Shown here piece by piece: positions 11,661 to 22,185 of a DNA stretch of 64,000 bases (its first letter is position 1; every line of letters begins with the position of its first letter). The stretch is from contig BFEA01000309.1 of the NCBI GenBank assembly GCA_003427395.1, positions 1,460,479 to 1,524,478 on the forward strand. The letters are read 5' to 3'. The notes beneath the pieces are model-generated. The model was not told where the DNA came from and searched no databases. It saw nothing but the letters and a program-made list of their open reading frames with translations. The translations under genes and the position numbers were made by a program. This DNA is from Chara braunii. Taxonomy: Eukaryota; Streptophyta; Charophyceae; Charales; Characeae.

Positions 11661-12404
11661 AATTTTGCTCCAATCTATTTGTGGGGAGCTGCACTTTCTG
11701 AAATCCGAGTCCCGCATCCCTTACATAAACCTTGTCTTAGCCATCACTGTTACCTTCCCTGGCTCCCCACCTTTGTGTCCTGTAGTACTAGTAGTAGGGT
11801 ACAAAACCTATTCACCCTTCTTGTCTCAAGACCTAAAACAATGTATACAATTTTAGGGGGTTATGGTGTTGCCGCCTTTGCTTTCCTGTGCAAGCAAAAT
11901 ATCGAGCGCTTGTGCATTCTGCGGAGCTAGGAATCAAGAGGCAGATGGGCTTAGTTTAGCCTTTGGCTCTCGAGTCCTTTCTTCTCCGTGAACCATGTAA
12001 GCGAAACCCTGGTGAAGATACCGATCCTCGTATCCACACTCAAAACAAACGGTACAAAGGGTTGTGGCGAAAAAGGAGCTATGGCTGCTCATTGAATACC
12101 TTTTATCCCAAAAGGGAACTATGGCTTGTGATGGGATAATCATTGTGATATGGTTTAAAGACACCAAGTCAGGAGGGCAGGTCGTTTCTATGATCTGAAA
12201 TCCTGATTGTACAAACCCCGAACAACAGATATCATCGGGACAGGCTTATAGCTCGTAGATCCAAGTTGTTGCCTCCCTCATCTCTCATTCACACACTCGC
12301 CTTCGGAGTTTGTGGCATGGCAATGGGGATGCAGAAGGGGATGTCGCAAAACGTTCAATCTGTACATTGCACCACGCCACCATGCACGGGAAATCCTCAA
12401 AGGC
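11661..12404. other. No gene recognised
   Basis: Mixed composition; ORFs up to 83 codons lack motifs. I see no repeat structure or RNA gene. Confidence 0.5.
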
Positions 12405-12660
12405 AGGAATACCTGGAATAGGTATACACTGTGCAATAACATACACAACTGAGACAAAAACACAAAACCAATCACACACGACTCGTGCGATAAACAACTT
12501 GAAACACTCACTGAAATCAGGTTTGAATAGTACCTGGAAAAGGCTGGAATGGTTATACAATGACATGCACAAGTAACACAACTGAGACAAAAATACAAAC
12601 AAATCACACATGTCACACGACCCGTGCAATAAACAACTTGAAACACTCACTATGATCAGA
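12405..12660. repeat. Tandem duplication, about 125-130 bp unit
   Basis: Two copies share ACACAACTGAGACAAAAA, CAAATCACACA, CGAC(T/C)CGTGC and AATAAACAACTTGAAACACT in the same order. The two long reverse ORFs crossing it repeat the same peptide pattern and are artefacts of the duplication. Confidence 0.85.
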
Positions 12661-13230
12661 CCCCGATCAGCCCGATGAGAGTCGACGGAAGGAAGGAAAG
12701 AATGAGATGATGCCAGTTTGCCAAAACACGGTGAATGACTTCCATGGAAGGAAAGGGGAAAAAAAACGTATTGCCCCACTCTCAAACTGTATAACAAACC
12801 AGCCTAGTAGTTGCACCTCTTTTCACCCGAGCACCAGCGGTCATCGTCATACACTCACATGGTAGGCCAGTACCCTAGTGGTCCTCACCCCACTAGCCCA
12901 ATCAGCATATCAGGCTTCAAGGTTTGTGCATGCACCGCAATCCACTGTGGCGACTTACCGACACCACTGAATTCCCGACCAGCCCGTCAAGACCCTCCAA
13001 CTTTCCAATCAACCAGTAGAAGCTTGCCAGCCCGCTTAATTTGTGGGTGGCCAGCCCGTTGAGACACTCAGGCTCACCAAGCAAATACCAAAAGCTCGCT
13101 TCCCCGCCCTCTCTGGCTACTTCAGCCTACTTGCGAAGAACATAGAGAGCAGTAAATACTAAACAGTGTGCCTAGGAGTCTAGTGGGAGATGTTGTACTT
13201 GAGCAGAGGAGCTGGGGAGACAGGGAGAAA
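12661..13230. other. No gene recognised
   Basis: No conserved ORF, repeat or RNA gene is recognised. The short phrase CCAGCCCGT recurs three times near 12,980-13,050. Confidence 0.5.
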
Positions 13231-13665
13231 AGCATTAAGGTGCGGGGAGAAAATGGGAGAAGCAAAAGAAGCTGAAGCAGAGAAGGGCCTGAAATTCTGC
13301 ATAATCAAACTGTTGCACAATGGCACATGGTGATCTGGCATACAAAGCCGTCTGAGTGGGTCTGACCAATGAGAAGCAAGGAAGGGAACCTAGGAAAGTA
13401 TGAGTCTGTATGACCAATCAGAAGCAAGGAAGGGAGAGTGGGAACGAGCCGGGGAGAGGGGGATTATGGGGGAGAGCCCGGAGAGAATCATCCATGTTAA
13501 GGTGCAAAGAGAAAGTAGGAGAAGGAAAAAAAGGCTTTAAGAAGCCAAAGCAGAGAACCGAGAGAAAGACCTGAACCTGAAGTTCTGCATAGTCAATCCG
13601 TGGCACTTGCTGATCTGACATGCGAAGCAGTCTGACAAATCAGAAGCTAAGGAAGGAAGATTATG
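13231..13665. repeat. Tandem duplication, about 200-260 bp unit
   Basis: Both units contain GGTGC(G/A)..GAGAAA, a GAAGC..AAGCAGAGAA block, CTGAA(A/G)TTCTGCATA(A/G)TCAA, a TGATCTG(G/A)CAT block, and end in ACCAAT/CAAAT..CAGAAGC..AAGGAAGG. The second is at about 13,497-13,665. The ending ACCAAT(C/G)AGAAGCAAGGAAGG is itself repeated at about 13,420. Confidence 0.75.
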
Positions 13666-14097
13666 ACCAATCAGTCAGTGACAGACACAAGCCTAGGCAA
13701 GGAGAGTAGACTTAGAGGCCCAGCCTCGAACGTATTTCAAGCAATATACATATTTAATCTGATGTTTTGAAAAAGGGCTTTCAAGAAGAAGGGGAAGAAT
13801 GGTGAGAACACTGAGAAGTGAGGGAGAACGGGCTCCCAAATTGCGAGAAAGGCGGAGCACAGCAAGATGCAAGGAGGTTTAAGGAGTCATGGCAGTCATG
13901 CGAAGCGGAAGAATGCAGCAAGAATGCCAAGAAACTGTGCATGCGCAGGAATGAGAAATCACTGAGATCATATTGAGATGCAAAAACGAACAGAAGTTTT
14001 ACGAAAGTCTGCCAGATGAACCACCAGAAATTTCAGAAAAGAAGACTGGTAGTGCCGCTGCTTCAATATGACACATTGAGATTCATTGCAAGGGACC
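13666..14097. other. Flank of Element 1, no gene recognised
   Basis: No coding motif. This is the outer flank of the Element 1 3' LTR; similarity with the other LTR begins at about 14,098. Confidence 0.5.
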
Positions 14098-15252
14098 TGA
14101 CTGTCCACAACTTGCCAGAGTGTATCACGTTGCATGCCAAGATATCATTTAGACAAATTATGAAGCTTCGCACAATGCAAAGTCAAGATGGAATGAGAAC
14201 CAAGGTAGCGCAACTTATATTATCACAACAACATTATAAACAGTATCTCGAGTTCAAGAGTAAAGCGCCGAATAGTATCACAAGTCTCCCACGTTCATCA
14301 ACAACACAGGGGCCTGGCTCTGCCAGCGCCTCCTCCAGATGACAATACAGCGCTGAACAGGTAAGTATCCACCATAGCCAACTCAGGAACCTTTCCCTCT
14401 CTCTCTCTCTCTCCCTCTTCTCTCTCAAGATCCCTTGTCTTGGTCCTCTCGTCCCACCATACATGCACACTCCTACTACGAGAATCTACTTTGAATGTTA
14501 CTCACTGAGGACTACCTCTAACCCTTCTACATCTACTAACATGCTGGCGCAACTATGGCTGCTTCTGCCAACCAGCGCCCAACCCCGTCTCTCCTCTTGC
14601 GCTGCTTTTTCTGCCAGCGCTTCCCCAACATGCTAGCGCACAAGTGCCTTCAGCACTTCCAAGCAACAATGCCACTGGAGATCTGTCGTGTGGGGAGGCT
14701 GACTTGGTTTCTTATACTGCTGGCCTCCCCTTCGCGAGGTCTGCATTGGCACACTTGGGTCTTCCCTGTCCTAGACCTTTGCGCCGTCTCTGCAGTGTGT
14801 GTCCCAGACTCCCAGACTCCCAGTACCTTTTCCTTCAGGGTCTGCTGCTGCTGCGGCCTTCAGGCCTGAATTTCGGACTTGGGGTCTGAACCTAGACTTC
14901 TTGTTGGACTTTGACTGGACTGGGACCTGATCTTTGACTTCCCTTCGAACAGACACAACTTCAGTCCGAACAGACACACCTACTGCCCGAACAGACACAT
15001 GCACTGCACGAACAGACACATCTCTTGCTTGAACAGACATGACTTGCACACCCTCTGGATGAACAGATGTGTCTCCCACAATTGAATACTGCAACTGTTC
15101 GTCAAGGGGTACAACTGCGACCTTTGACCTGACTCTTGCTTTAGTTAGGATGTGACTTTTTTTCACGAGTTGGGTTCTGGCCGAGTGACCCCACTATGTT
15201 GCATTCGTCATTGAGGGTCTGAATCCGGTGAAGGCCCTTTTACTCACGCCTG
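14098..15252 (-). repeat. Element 1 left (3') LTR
   Basis: Collinear along its length with 26,644-27,850, apart from a shorter CT microsatellite here (about 14,396-14,413). Shared landmarks are AGAGTGTATCAC, GCGCCTCCTCCAGATGACAA, CCAACCCC(G/T)TCTCTCCTC and GACCCCACTATGTTGCATTC. It lies directly beyond the integrase/chromodomain end of the minus-strand pol, where a 3' LTR belongs. ORFs inside (14,016-14,342; 14,555-14,869) recur at the other LTR but have no protein motifs. Boundaries are uncertain by about 10 bases. Confidence 0.8.
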
Positions 15253-15283
15253 CCAAGTTTCGAAGTCCCTTGACAAAAAACCT

Positions 15284-15798
15284 TCATCTGTCTATTATGT
15301 TTATTCCTCTTCTTTCTCTTTCATAAGCAGATACAATATGAGGCGCAGACTCAATTAATTCTTCTCTTGTGAACCAGCGATCTTCACTTGGGTCCTGATA
15401 TGCAAATCTTACTTTATATTGTCGCTGAGGTCTGCCTCTACGTCGAGTTTGAAGAGTGTTTTCAGCAACAATCTTATCTACATCATATTTCCCATCCATA
15501 CTAGGAGGTATCGCTGATCTGCGACTGGGAAATAACTCATTCGTCACGCAAGGTAAGAGCTTTGAAGCGTGAAAAACTGGATATGATGCAAATGTAGAGG
15601 AATTTCAATCACATAAGAAGGTTCATCCACATCTCCAATTACATCTAAAACTCGCCAAGATCCTCTGTAGGCTGGTAGCAGTTTCTGGGATATTTTCTCC
15701 TCAATAATGAATTCCTTAGATTTGACCCATACCACTGATACCAGATCACCGACAGCGAACCGAGAAGGTCTTCTGTGCTTGTTCGCCTGTTCTATCAT
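15284..15798 (-). pseudogene. Element 1 integrase C-terminal region and chromodomain-like tail
   Basis: One segment (15,544-15,798) encodes the integrase C-terminal part with FAVGDLVSVVWVKSKEF and KLLPAYRGSWRVLDVIGDV. The next (15,284-15,547) encodes YDVDKIVAENTLQTRRRG followed by RQYKVRFAYQDPSEDRWFT, the usual chromodomain-like layout (DKI..., YKV.W/F, W, E..L). The two segments are in different frames, so at least one frameshift separates them. In intact chromoviruses this tail guides integration to particular chromatin; this copy cannot be made whole as it stands. Confidence 0.88.
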
Positions 15799-15810
15799 CT
15801 GATATTGTTC

Positions 15811-16545
15811 CTACATTATATTTTCTTTCACCTTCTCAATATCTTTCTGATATTGTACTGCAAATACACTCGTTCCTAGTGGAAGCTTATGTACCTGACC
15901 CGAGTTTAGGCAATCAATAGGTCTGCGTAGAAGCCATCTCAAATGCAACTCCATTGGAGTCTTGCATGTAGACAGGTGAACAGAGTTGTTATAAGCACTA
16001 GCAACTTTGGGCAAAAGTTCATCCCAATCAATCTGGTCGGGACGTATGTACATGCGCAATGTTTGCTGCAAAATCTTGTTTATTTGCTTAGTCCGGCCAT
16101 TTGTCTCACGGTGCCTGCCTGATGACATAGTCAACTTAGAGCCATAGACGTTCATCAGTTGCTTTCATTGTTCGCTCGTGAACCGTAAATCTCTGTTACT
16201 TATAATCGTTAAGCGATGCCTATAATCCTTCACCCAATGGTTAAAGAAATCCCGGATTACTAATTTTGTCTTTGCTTCCACAGGTAATGCTACGAAGACA
16301 TCATACTTACTAAACCTTTCAACTATGACCATGACTTGCGTCTTTCCATTCGTGCTTTTTACCTTAGTGTCCATTAAGTCAATGGACACAGAGTCTCCTA
16401 GACCGGATGAAATTGGCAAAGGCTTCAACAGTCTGAGGGGAGGCTGAGTGATGCTCTTATTTCTTTGACACACTTAACAGCCCTGCACATATGCGATACA
16501 ATCGGGTTTCATGCGAGGCCAGGTGTAGGAACGTAATAGTTTTGC
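15811..16545 (-). pseudogene. Element 1 integrase zinc-finger end and catalytic core
   Basis: Conceptual translation gives a remnant of the HHCC zinc finger (VQGC, a stop, then VCQRNKS), then the catalytic core with DSVSIDLMDTKV (first Asp) and LTIISNRDLRFTS. The second catalytic Asp of the usual (V/I)SDRD motif is Asn here. The third motif reads RETNGRTKQINK, so the catalytic Glu of GQTEQ is Lys. Both changes are single G-to-A transitions. A stop and frame change near 16,160 split the core. Confidence 0.9.
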
Positions 16546-16562
16546 ATAAGTCTTTTTTCACC

Positions 16563-16617
16563 CGAAATGACATTCAGTGTCATCCCCCCCCCCCCCCGAA
16601 ATGACCTTCAGTGTCAT
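16563..16617. repeat. C14 tract flanked by a short direct repeat at a pol deletion
   Basis: The block GAAATGAC(A/C)TTCAGTGTCAT occurs on both sides of a run of 14 C (16,584-16,597). It marks the place where Element 1 pol jumps from the start of RNaseH directly to the integrase zinc-finger region, so the middle and end of RNaseH are missing. Confidence 0.85.
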
Positions 16618-17520
16618 GGCCTGTATCCATTTCCATCATCTTGTTGGAGTACAGTGCACATCCCGTACTGACTGACGTCGATTGTGACAACAAAGGGTAA
16701 AGAGGGATCAACAACTTTTAAAACCGGATAGTTGATTAGACATTTCTTTATACGCTTGAATGAAGCCGTACAATCAGATTGCCACTTCCAGATTGTTTCT
16801 TTCCTTAGCAATTTGCGAAGGGGAGCAGCAATTATCATGCAACTCAGTCAAAGTGCGGGGGTTAGGCCAATCGCGAATTGCTGCAATTTTTGCGTCTTCC
16901 GGTTTGATTTCTATCACCATCAAGCACATGCCCCAGATATAAAACCTGACGCTTAGCCAACTCGCACTTCTTGGGGTTATACTTCAGTTTTGCTTCACGC
17001 AATTTATTTAGCACGAGTCGAAGGTGCTCAAAATGTTTTTTCAAATCTCTACTAAAAATCAAAATATCATCAAGATAAATGACAATAAACTTATCAAGCT
17101 ACTCGCGAAAAAGTTCATTCATCGTTCTTTCAAACGTTGCAGGGGCATTTGTAAGACCAAAGGGCAACACAATGAGCCCATAGTGCCCATACCTTGTTCG
17201 AAAGGTAGTCTTGTATTGGTCTTCTGGCTCCACCATAATCTGATGGTAGTCAGACTTCAAATCAATCTTAGTGAAGTATTTGCTACCCTGCACTCGATCC
17301 AACAAGTCGTTTATCATCGACAATGGTTCAACAATTTTAACTGTTATATCATTTAATCTTTTATTTTCTATGCAAATGCGGACCCCGTCGTCTTTCTTTG
17401 GCACAAAAAGCACGGGCGCACCATAAGGCGAGGAGCTAGGTCTTATCCATCCCTTTTCTAACATTTCATCAAGCTGGGTTCGCAGTTCGTCTAATTCTTT
17501 GGGTGGCATTCGGTATTTAG
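16614..17520 (-). pseudogene. Element 1 reverse transcriptase and start of RNaseH
   Basis: Starting near 17,509: LDEMLEKGWIRPSSSPYGAP, VLFVPKKDDGVRICIENKRL, FTKIDLKSDYHQIMVEP (motif A with its Asp; the usual SGYHQ is SDYHQ), RTRYGHYGLIVLPFGLTNAP and ATFERTMNELF. A stop follows, then FIVIYLDDILIFS with the YLDD box and CELAKRQVLYLGHVLDGD. A frame change leads to the tether and RNaseH start at 16,838-16,614 (PFVVTIDVSQYG, where the usual TDAS is IDVS), which breaks off at the C tract. The family is unambiguous; at least three lesions show it is a pseudogene. Confidence 0.92.
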
Positions 17521-17572
17521 GCCCCTTAGGAACTTGACTTCCTGATACAATTTCAATGTGATGTTTGATTGG

Positions 17573-18300
17573 TCATTCCACCACACCGCTTGGGACCTCA
17601 GCCACATCTGCAAGTTCTTTCAAAATATTTTCAATTTCGGGGGACTTTGCCTCTTCGTTGACTTCACCCTTCTTTACTGGGCGCAAATATGCAACAAAAA
17701 CTTGATCATACAAGTTATACTTTTTTACATGGCGGGCGAATGCGGGGGCACTCATACAACAATGAGCTAAGTTGCTTTCCTTACCAGATTCATTGAATAA
17801 GTAGATTTACTTTTTTTCCACCCAGCGGACTTAGGAGCCAACACTCATGGTCCTTTAACTTCATATCCACATTCGGAGCTTCACCCCAATCCATGCCTAG
17901 AGAATGTCAAAAGGGATATTATCTTCCACCAAGAGAGTCAAAGAGTGGAGAACGCGTTCCACCTTCCCCTCTGCTTCAAGCCGGAAGTATATCTTGACTC
18001 CTTCAATATATTTATTCATTATAGCTATAGTACTATTAGCTACCTTACTCATTACGGGTTCATCTAACTGTTTAACCTTTAACCCGAGGCGCAATTTTTG
18101 CAATCCTTACTTACTAATATAGTTGCGTGTTGACCCACTGTCAATCATTCCTCCAACTCTTACTCTATTTATCTCTAAATCTTCAATTATTAACTGTCCT
18201 TTACATTTCTTCATTTCATTCCAGGCTTGGCGACGAGCGACCAACTCATCACCCATGCCAACGAGGGATCTACTTAGAGAGGTACACACACTTACTACCT
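17573..18300 (-). pseudogene. Element 1 retropepsin-like protease and PR-RT linker
   Basis: The segment 18,107-18,289 contains GGMIDSGSTRNYIS, the active-site D-S-G motif of the retropepsin-like proteases of plant Ty3/gypsy elements. It is followed after a stop by LLVEDNIPFDIL and then GMDW, matching the usual 'ILG.DWL' end of the protease. The 60-codon segment 17,573-17,755 carries the linker to RT (YDQVFVAYLRPVKKGE). Stops and frameshifts separate the pieces. Confidence 0.82.
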
Positions 18301-18439
18301 CGGGACAGTGTACTAGGTGGGGAATGTCTGTTCTTTCAGTTTCTGCCTGAGGAACCTTCAGATGGGAGGATGTCTTTCTGTTTACATCCGAAGTTCCGGT
18401 AGAGGCAACTGAAACCTCTACTGGTTGTTCCCTTTTGGT

Positions 18440-19365
18440 TGTTTATAGTCGGGACAAAAGGGAACGATGTGGTTGGGGTCACCATATTTGAGGCATTGAT
18501 CGGCAACCTTTCTATCCTGCCGAACTTTCTCTGTAATCCCCAATTTCTTCCAAGGCTCCCCTTCAGGCAAACCTGGATCGGGTGGATATGGTTTATCCCA
18601 TGTACCATACCATGCGCCTCTTCCTCTTCCTCTTTCTCAGGTAGAATACGAACCGCGGCCACCTTGCGAGGGACCACTGCCTCTTCCACCCACGTAGTAG
18701 CGACCTTCGCCACCACCCCTTTGCCCTTTGGGTACCGGGTTCTCTTCCACCGCGTCCGCAGCCTCCTCTTCCTCGACCACGTCCGCTTCCTTGTCGCCCT
18801 CCCCCGCGGGCTGCAACGACCTCGTAGTCCCCCTCCCGAAGTACCGAACTGTTGGGTCCTCCCTCCTGACCATAATCTATCTGGTCGTAAGAGAGAGTTT
18901 CAACACCTCCTTCTTCAAAAGTAAGAAGGAGATTGTCTTTCCCAGGTATGTTCCCTGAGATGGTGCGTTTTTTCCACTTCTTACTCGCTTGCAGATCTTT
19001 TTGGTAATGACAATAATTCGCCTCGGCTAAGAACTCAGCATGATCTATAGCGATCTTGCTGAATTTCTCGTATGTCATCCCCTCTTCCTTTGTGCGGGGA
19101 TATAACTGAGTACGGAGAAGGTCGCGCAGTGCCCCAACAAAATTATTGAGGATCTGAGTGGGAGTGAGTCCATGTTCAGCGCATTGTAAGAGTTCATCCA
19201 TCGTTGCTTTGAGTGCAGATGCACTCTTCCATTTCCGATCTGCAATGTTTAAGATTAACATTTTTGTTCAGCGAGCCAAATTTTTATCTTCAAATCTTTC
19301 TCTAATAGCCTTAAAGAAATCTTTGATTCTTGTTGTGAATATTCAATCATGGTCTGGCACTGTGC
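18440..19365 (-). pseudogene. Element 1 gag: capsid C-terminal part, Arg/Gly-rich region and zinc knuckle
   Basis: The longest open segment is 18,593-19,261 (222 codons). It encodes a capsid-like region (MLILNIADRKWKSASALKAT, LTPTQILNNFVGALRDLLRT), then an Arg/Gly-rich stretch (GGGRQGSGRGRGRGGCGRGG) typical of a nucleic-acid-binding gag tail. Upstream, after a TGA that probably replaced CGA, AIRERFEDKNLAR continues the capsid to the gap. Downstream in another frame is the zinc knuckle QCLKYGDPNHIVPFC, a CCHC motif whose second Cys is Tyr. The N-terminal half of gag seems to lie beyond the gap and the TIR element, at 22.2-23.5 kb. Confidence 0.82.
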
Positions 19366-19909
19366 NNNNNNNNNNNNNNNNNNNNNNNNNNNNNNNNNNN
19401 NNNNNNNNNNNNNNNNNNNNNNNNNNNNNNNNNNNNNNNNNNNNNNNNNNNNNNNNNNNNNNNNNNNNNNNNNNNNNNNNNNNNNNNNNNNNNNNNNNNN
19501 NNNNNNNNNNNNNNNNNNNNNNNNNNNNNNNNNNNNNNNNNNNNNNNNNNNNNNNNNNNNNNNNNNNNNNNNNNNNNNNNNNNNNNNNNNNNNNNNNNNN
19601 NNNNNNNNNNNNNNNNNNNNNNNNNNNNNNNNNNNNNNNNNNNNNNNNNNNNNNNNNNNNNNNNNNNNNNNNNNNNNNNNNNNNNNNNNNNNNNNNNNNN
19701 NNNNNNNNNNNNNNNNNNNNNNNNNNNNNNNNNNNNNNNNNNNNNNNNNNNNNNNNNNNNNNNNNNNNNNNNNNNNNNNNNNNNNNNNNNNNNNNNNNNN
19801 NNNNNNNNNNNNNNNNNNNNNNNNNNNNNNNNNNNNNNNNNNNNNNNNNNNNNNNNNNNNNNNNNNNNNNNNNNNNNNNNNNNNNNNNNNNNNNNNNNNN
19901 NNNNNNNNN
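19366..19909. other. Assembly gap (544 N)
   Basis: All bases are N. The octamer CACTGTGC ends the left contig and begins just after the gap, so the two edges may overlap and the stated gap length may be arbitrary. ORFs spanning the Ns are artefacts. Confidence 0.97.
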
Positions 19910-20162
19910 CACTGTGCAACCGGCTGAACGCGTTGAACGCTCNTCCACGTTCAAACGCGCGCGTTTATACTCCTCAAGTCCGCGTTCAATTGCGTTCAAA
20001 CGTGCTGCGCGTCACGTGGCGCGCAAAAATTGAACGCGACACCGAGGGGCGCGCGCGCACATTGCGGACTACGGGGTGGAGGGCCTCGTTCATCAAACCA
20101 CAAAAGTGCAAAAAAAAAAACCCGGAGGCCCACCACTCCTACCGCATCACCCCCCGCCACAC

Positions 20163-21014
20163 GTGAATGTTCCTTTTTTTTTTCGGGGGGGGTAGGGGAA
20201 TCCCCCTAACACGGCTAAGACGACCCATGCAGGCTATCTAAAGGGTCCTCGCAGCCATGTAGAGCAGACCGCCCACCAAAATCAAGGCAGTCAGTGAATA
20301 TGAAGTAGAGCACGAGCTGGCCGAAAATATACTCAAGATTCGGATTTAGGTCTGTGTTTCAGCAGTTATGGGTTGCTCACGTAGTTAGCCCGTGTTGGTC
20401 TATGCATGTGATTCTCAGGGCTTGGCTGCACTACTCACCAAATGTGCAAAACTAGAATGAATCTTCTGCAGAACATGGAATAATATGCCGCCATATGTTG
20501 TCTTTTTTTTTCTCGTTTTTCTTTTTTTTTGTTTATTTTTTTTCTCGTTTATCTTTTTTCTCGTTTTTTTTTTTTCTCGTTTTACTTTTCTTAGACCACC
20601 AGTACCTCCGAGCCTTTTTTAGACGAACCTTTCGGCGATCATGTTTTTCACCTGATTTTTTGTTACTCATGTCAGCATTCTCACTTCTGATATCTCCAGC
20701 TGTTTTCACAAACAGCCTAAATAAAATAGACACAAGGTAAAATCGTATATCAAAACGACTTCTGGCATCATCAAAAGGGATAGGGGTCAAAACTTCAATC
20801 TGATTTGCACAGACTTACTGAAGTGCCCTCCGAACCGTGCGAAATAGTTGCCCATTACACGGCTCACTAACTCTACTTGCTTTGAGTTCTCTTACCTATT
20901 TGGCGGGGTTTCACTGAATTTCACTGCAGTGAGTTTTGTCGAGCCTGGGTCCCATTGTATGCAGTTCTCTGGTACTCACGGCAGCCACAACAGAGAGAAA
21001 AAAAAAAAAAAAAG

Positions 21015-21048
<34 letters not shown>

Positions 21049-21918
21049 AAGTTGCTGTGATCACGGTCGGATGCACGCCGCAACAGTACCACTGTGACTA
21101 TGAGGTGAGCTTTGGCAGTCTGTTTCCCAACGTGCAATCCGGCAGGGTGACAGAACCAAATAAGGAAAAAAAGAAAAAAAGAAAAACCAGCATCATGCAC
21201 ATCACTCACTTGCTGGCCAGATACATTCAATGAGGCCCTAAGTCGTCTGTCCCCTTTGTCGGACGTGATATAATGAAAAAAAAAAAAAAAGCCATTGCAA
21301 CCGTTTCTCCCATATTGCGTTCAGATACAGGATCCCATAGTAGCCGGTGGGTACGAGTTGAGCTTGCCAGTTTGTCTCCACGTGTGGAATCCGCCCTGCC
21401 TCTCTGGCAAGGCATAGCTTCTTCCAATGAAACAAAAGGAAGGAAACTCCAACCACTTTGTGAACGTCCTTCACTTAGTGGCCAAATACATGAAACAAAT
21501 AAGTGGTGGCTTTTCCACCTTTGCCAAGGCATTTTCTAAGCTTAGTCAGCCTTAGTGGAGTCAAAGTGCTCCCTTTTTTTTTTTTTTTTTTGAAAGCGGA
21601 CCCATGTTGTCCCAATCTTCCCCTTTGCCTGCCGACCCTCCTCAGACCTCCGATTTCTTCGGGGACAGCCAGTGTTGCCTATTTTCTCAACACTGGCAGA
21701 GGTACTTGTGGTTTAGGAAAACGTGTCTTCATTACTTACTTCCTTTTATAATTGCTAAAAGAAAATAAAAACGAGAAAAAAAAGACAAAACATATGTCGG
21801 CGTATAATTCCATGTTCTGCAGAGGTCTGGGCCACATGGCTGCGAGGACCCTTCAGAGAGCCTGCATTGGTCGTCTGAGCCGTGTTAAGGGGACTCCCCC
21901 CAAAAAAGGAACATTCAC
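20163..21918. repeat. Long inverted repeat (arms 20,163-20,520 and 21,767-21,918)
   Basis: The left arm reads GTGAATGTTCC, T run, CCCCCTAACACGGCT, GACGACCCATGCAGGC, GGGTCCTCGCAGCCATGT, CTGCAGAACATGGAAT, CATATGTTGTC and T-rich CTCGTTTTT. The right arm is the reverse complement of the same blocks in the same order. The left arm holds about 190 extra bases between GCAGCCATGT and CTGCAGAACATGG. The arms nest inside the presumed TIR element. Confidence 0.8.
20985..21500. repeat. Diverged tandem duplication with A runs
   Basis: Two units of about 230-270 bp (about 20,990-21,235 and 21,265-21,500) share an A run, then GTTGC/TTGCAACCG, an AGCTT(T/G)G..AGT..TGT segment, ATCCG(G/C)C and a CACTTGCTGGCCAGATACAT / CACTTAGTGGCCAAATACAT end. 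No coding potential apart from repeat-driven ORFs. Confidence 0.6.
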
Positions 21919-22185
21919 ACACACACACACACATTCACACACTTTTTTTTTTTTTTTCCCGTTTTGTTCGGGGCATTGGCCCACAACCCGCCCCAAGCAG
22001 CGCCGCCGCTCCCTACACTGCCCACAGCCCCCCCACCCGCTCCCCACACTGCCCAAAGGCCCCCCCCACCACGCACAACCCCCTGCGCAAACGCGTCAAA
22101 CGTGTTTACCGTCGTTCACTGAACGCGCGTCCACCGCGTTCAAAGGCTGAATGTGAAACGCGCGTTCAATGAATGCACGGTAACA

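Larger units (their letters stand above)
19910..22185. mobile_element. Probable TIR DNA element inserted in Element 1 gag
   Basis: The left end reads CTGTGCAACCGGCTGAACGCG and the right end, reverse complemented, CTGTGTTACCGTGCATTC...GAACGCG: a short imperfect terminal inverted repeat CTGTG(C/T)(A/T)ACCG. Both ends have subterminal GAACGCG/CGTTCAA motifs, as in hAT-type elements. Candidate flanking 8-mers GGTCTGGC (left of gap) and GGCCTGAC (right) match at six of eight positions. Gag coding lies on both sides. No transposase is recognised; the ORFs are driven by A/T runs. Its superfamily is uncertain and the gap hides the left junction. Confidence 0.5.

Noticed and set aside
1-14097. tRNA or rRNA genes in the left part of the window
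   Set aside because: I found only tRNA-complementary primer-site-like strings (4164 and 6973), with no cloverleaf or rRNA core sequence.
18439-18924. 161-codon plus-strand ORF over Element 1 gag
   Set aside because: Shadow of the Arg/Gly-rich gag region; Pro/Ser/Thr content mirrors the antisense of RGG codons.
19158-20033. ORFs of 190-291 codons crossing the N gap
   Set aside because: They are open only because Ns give no stops.
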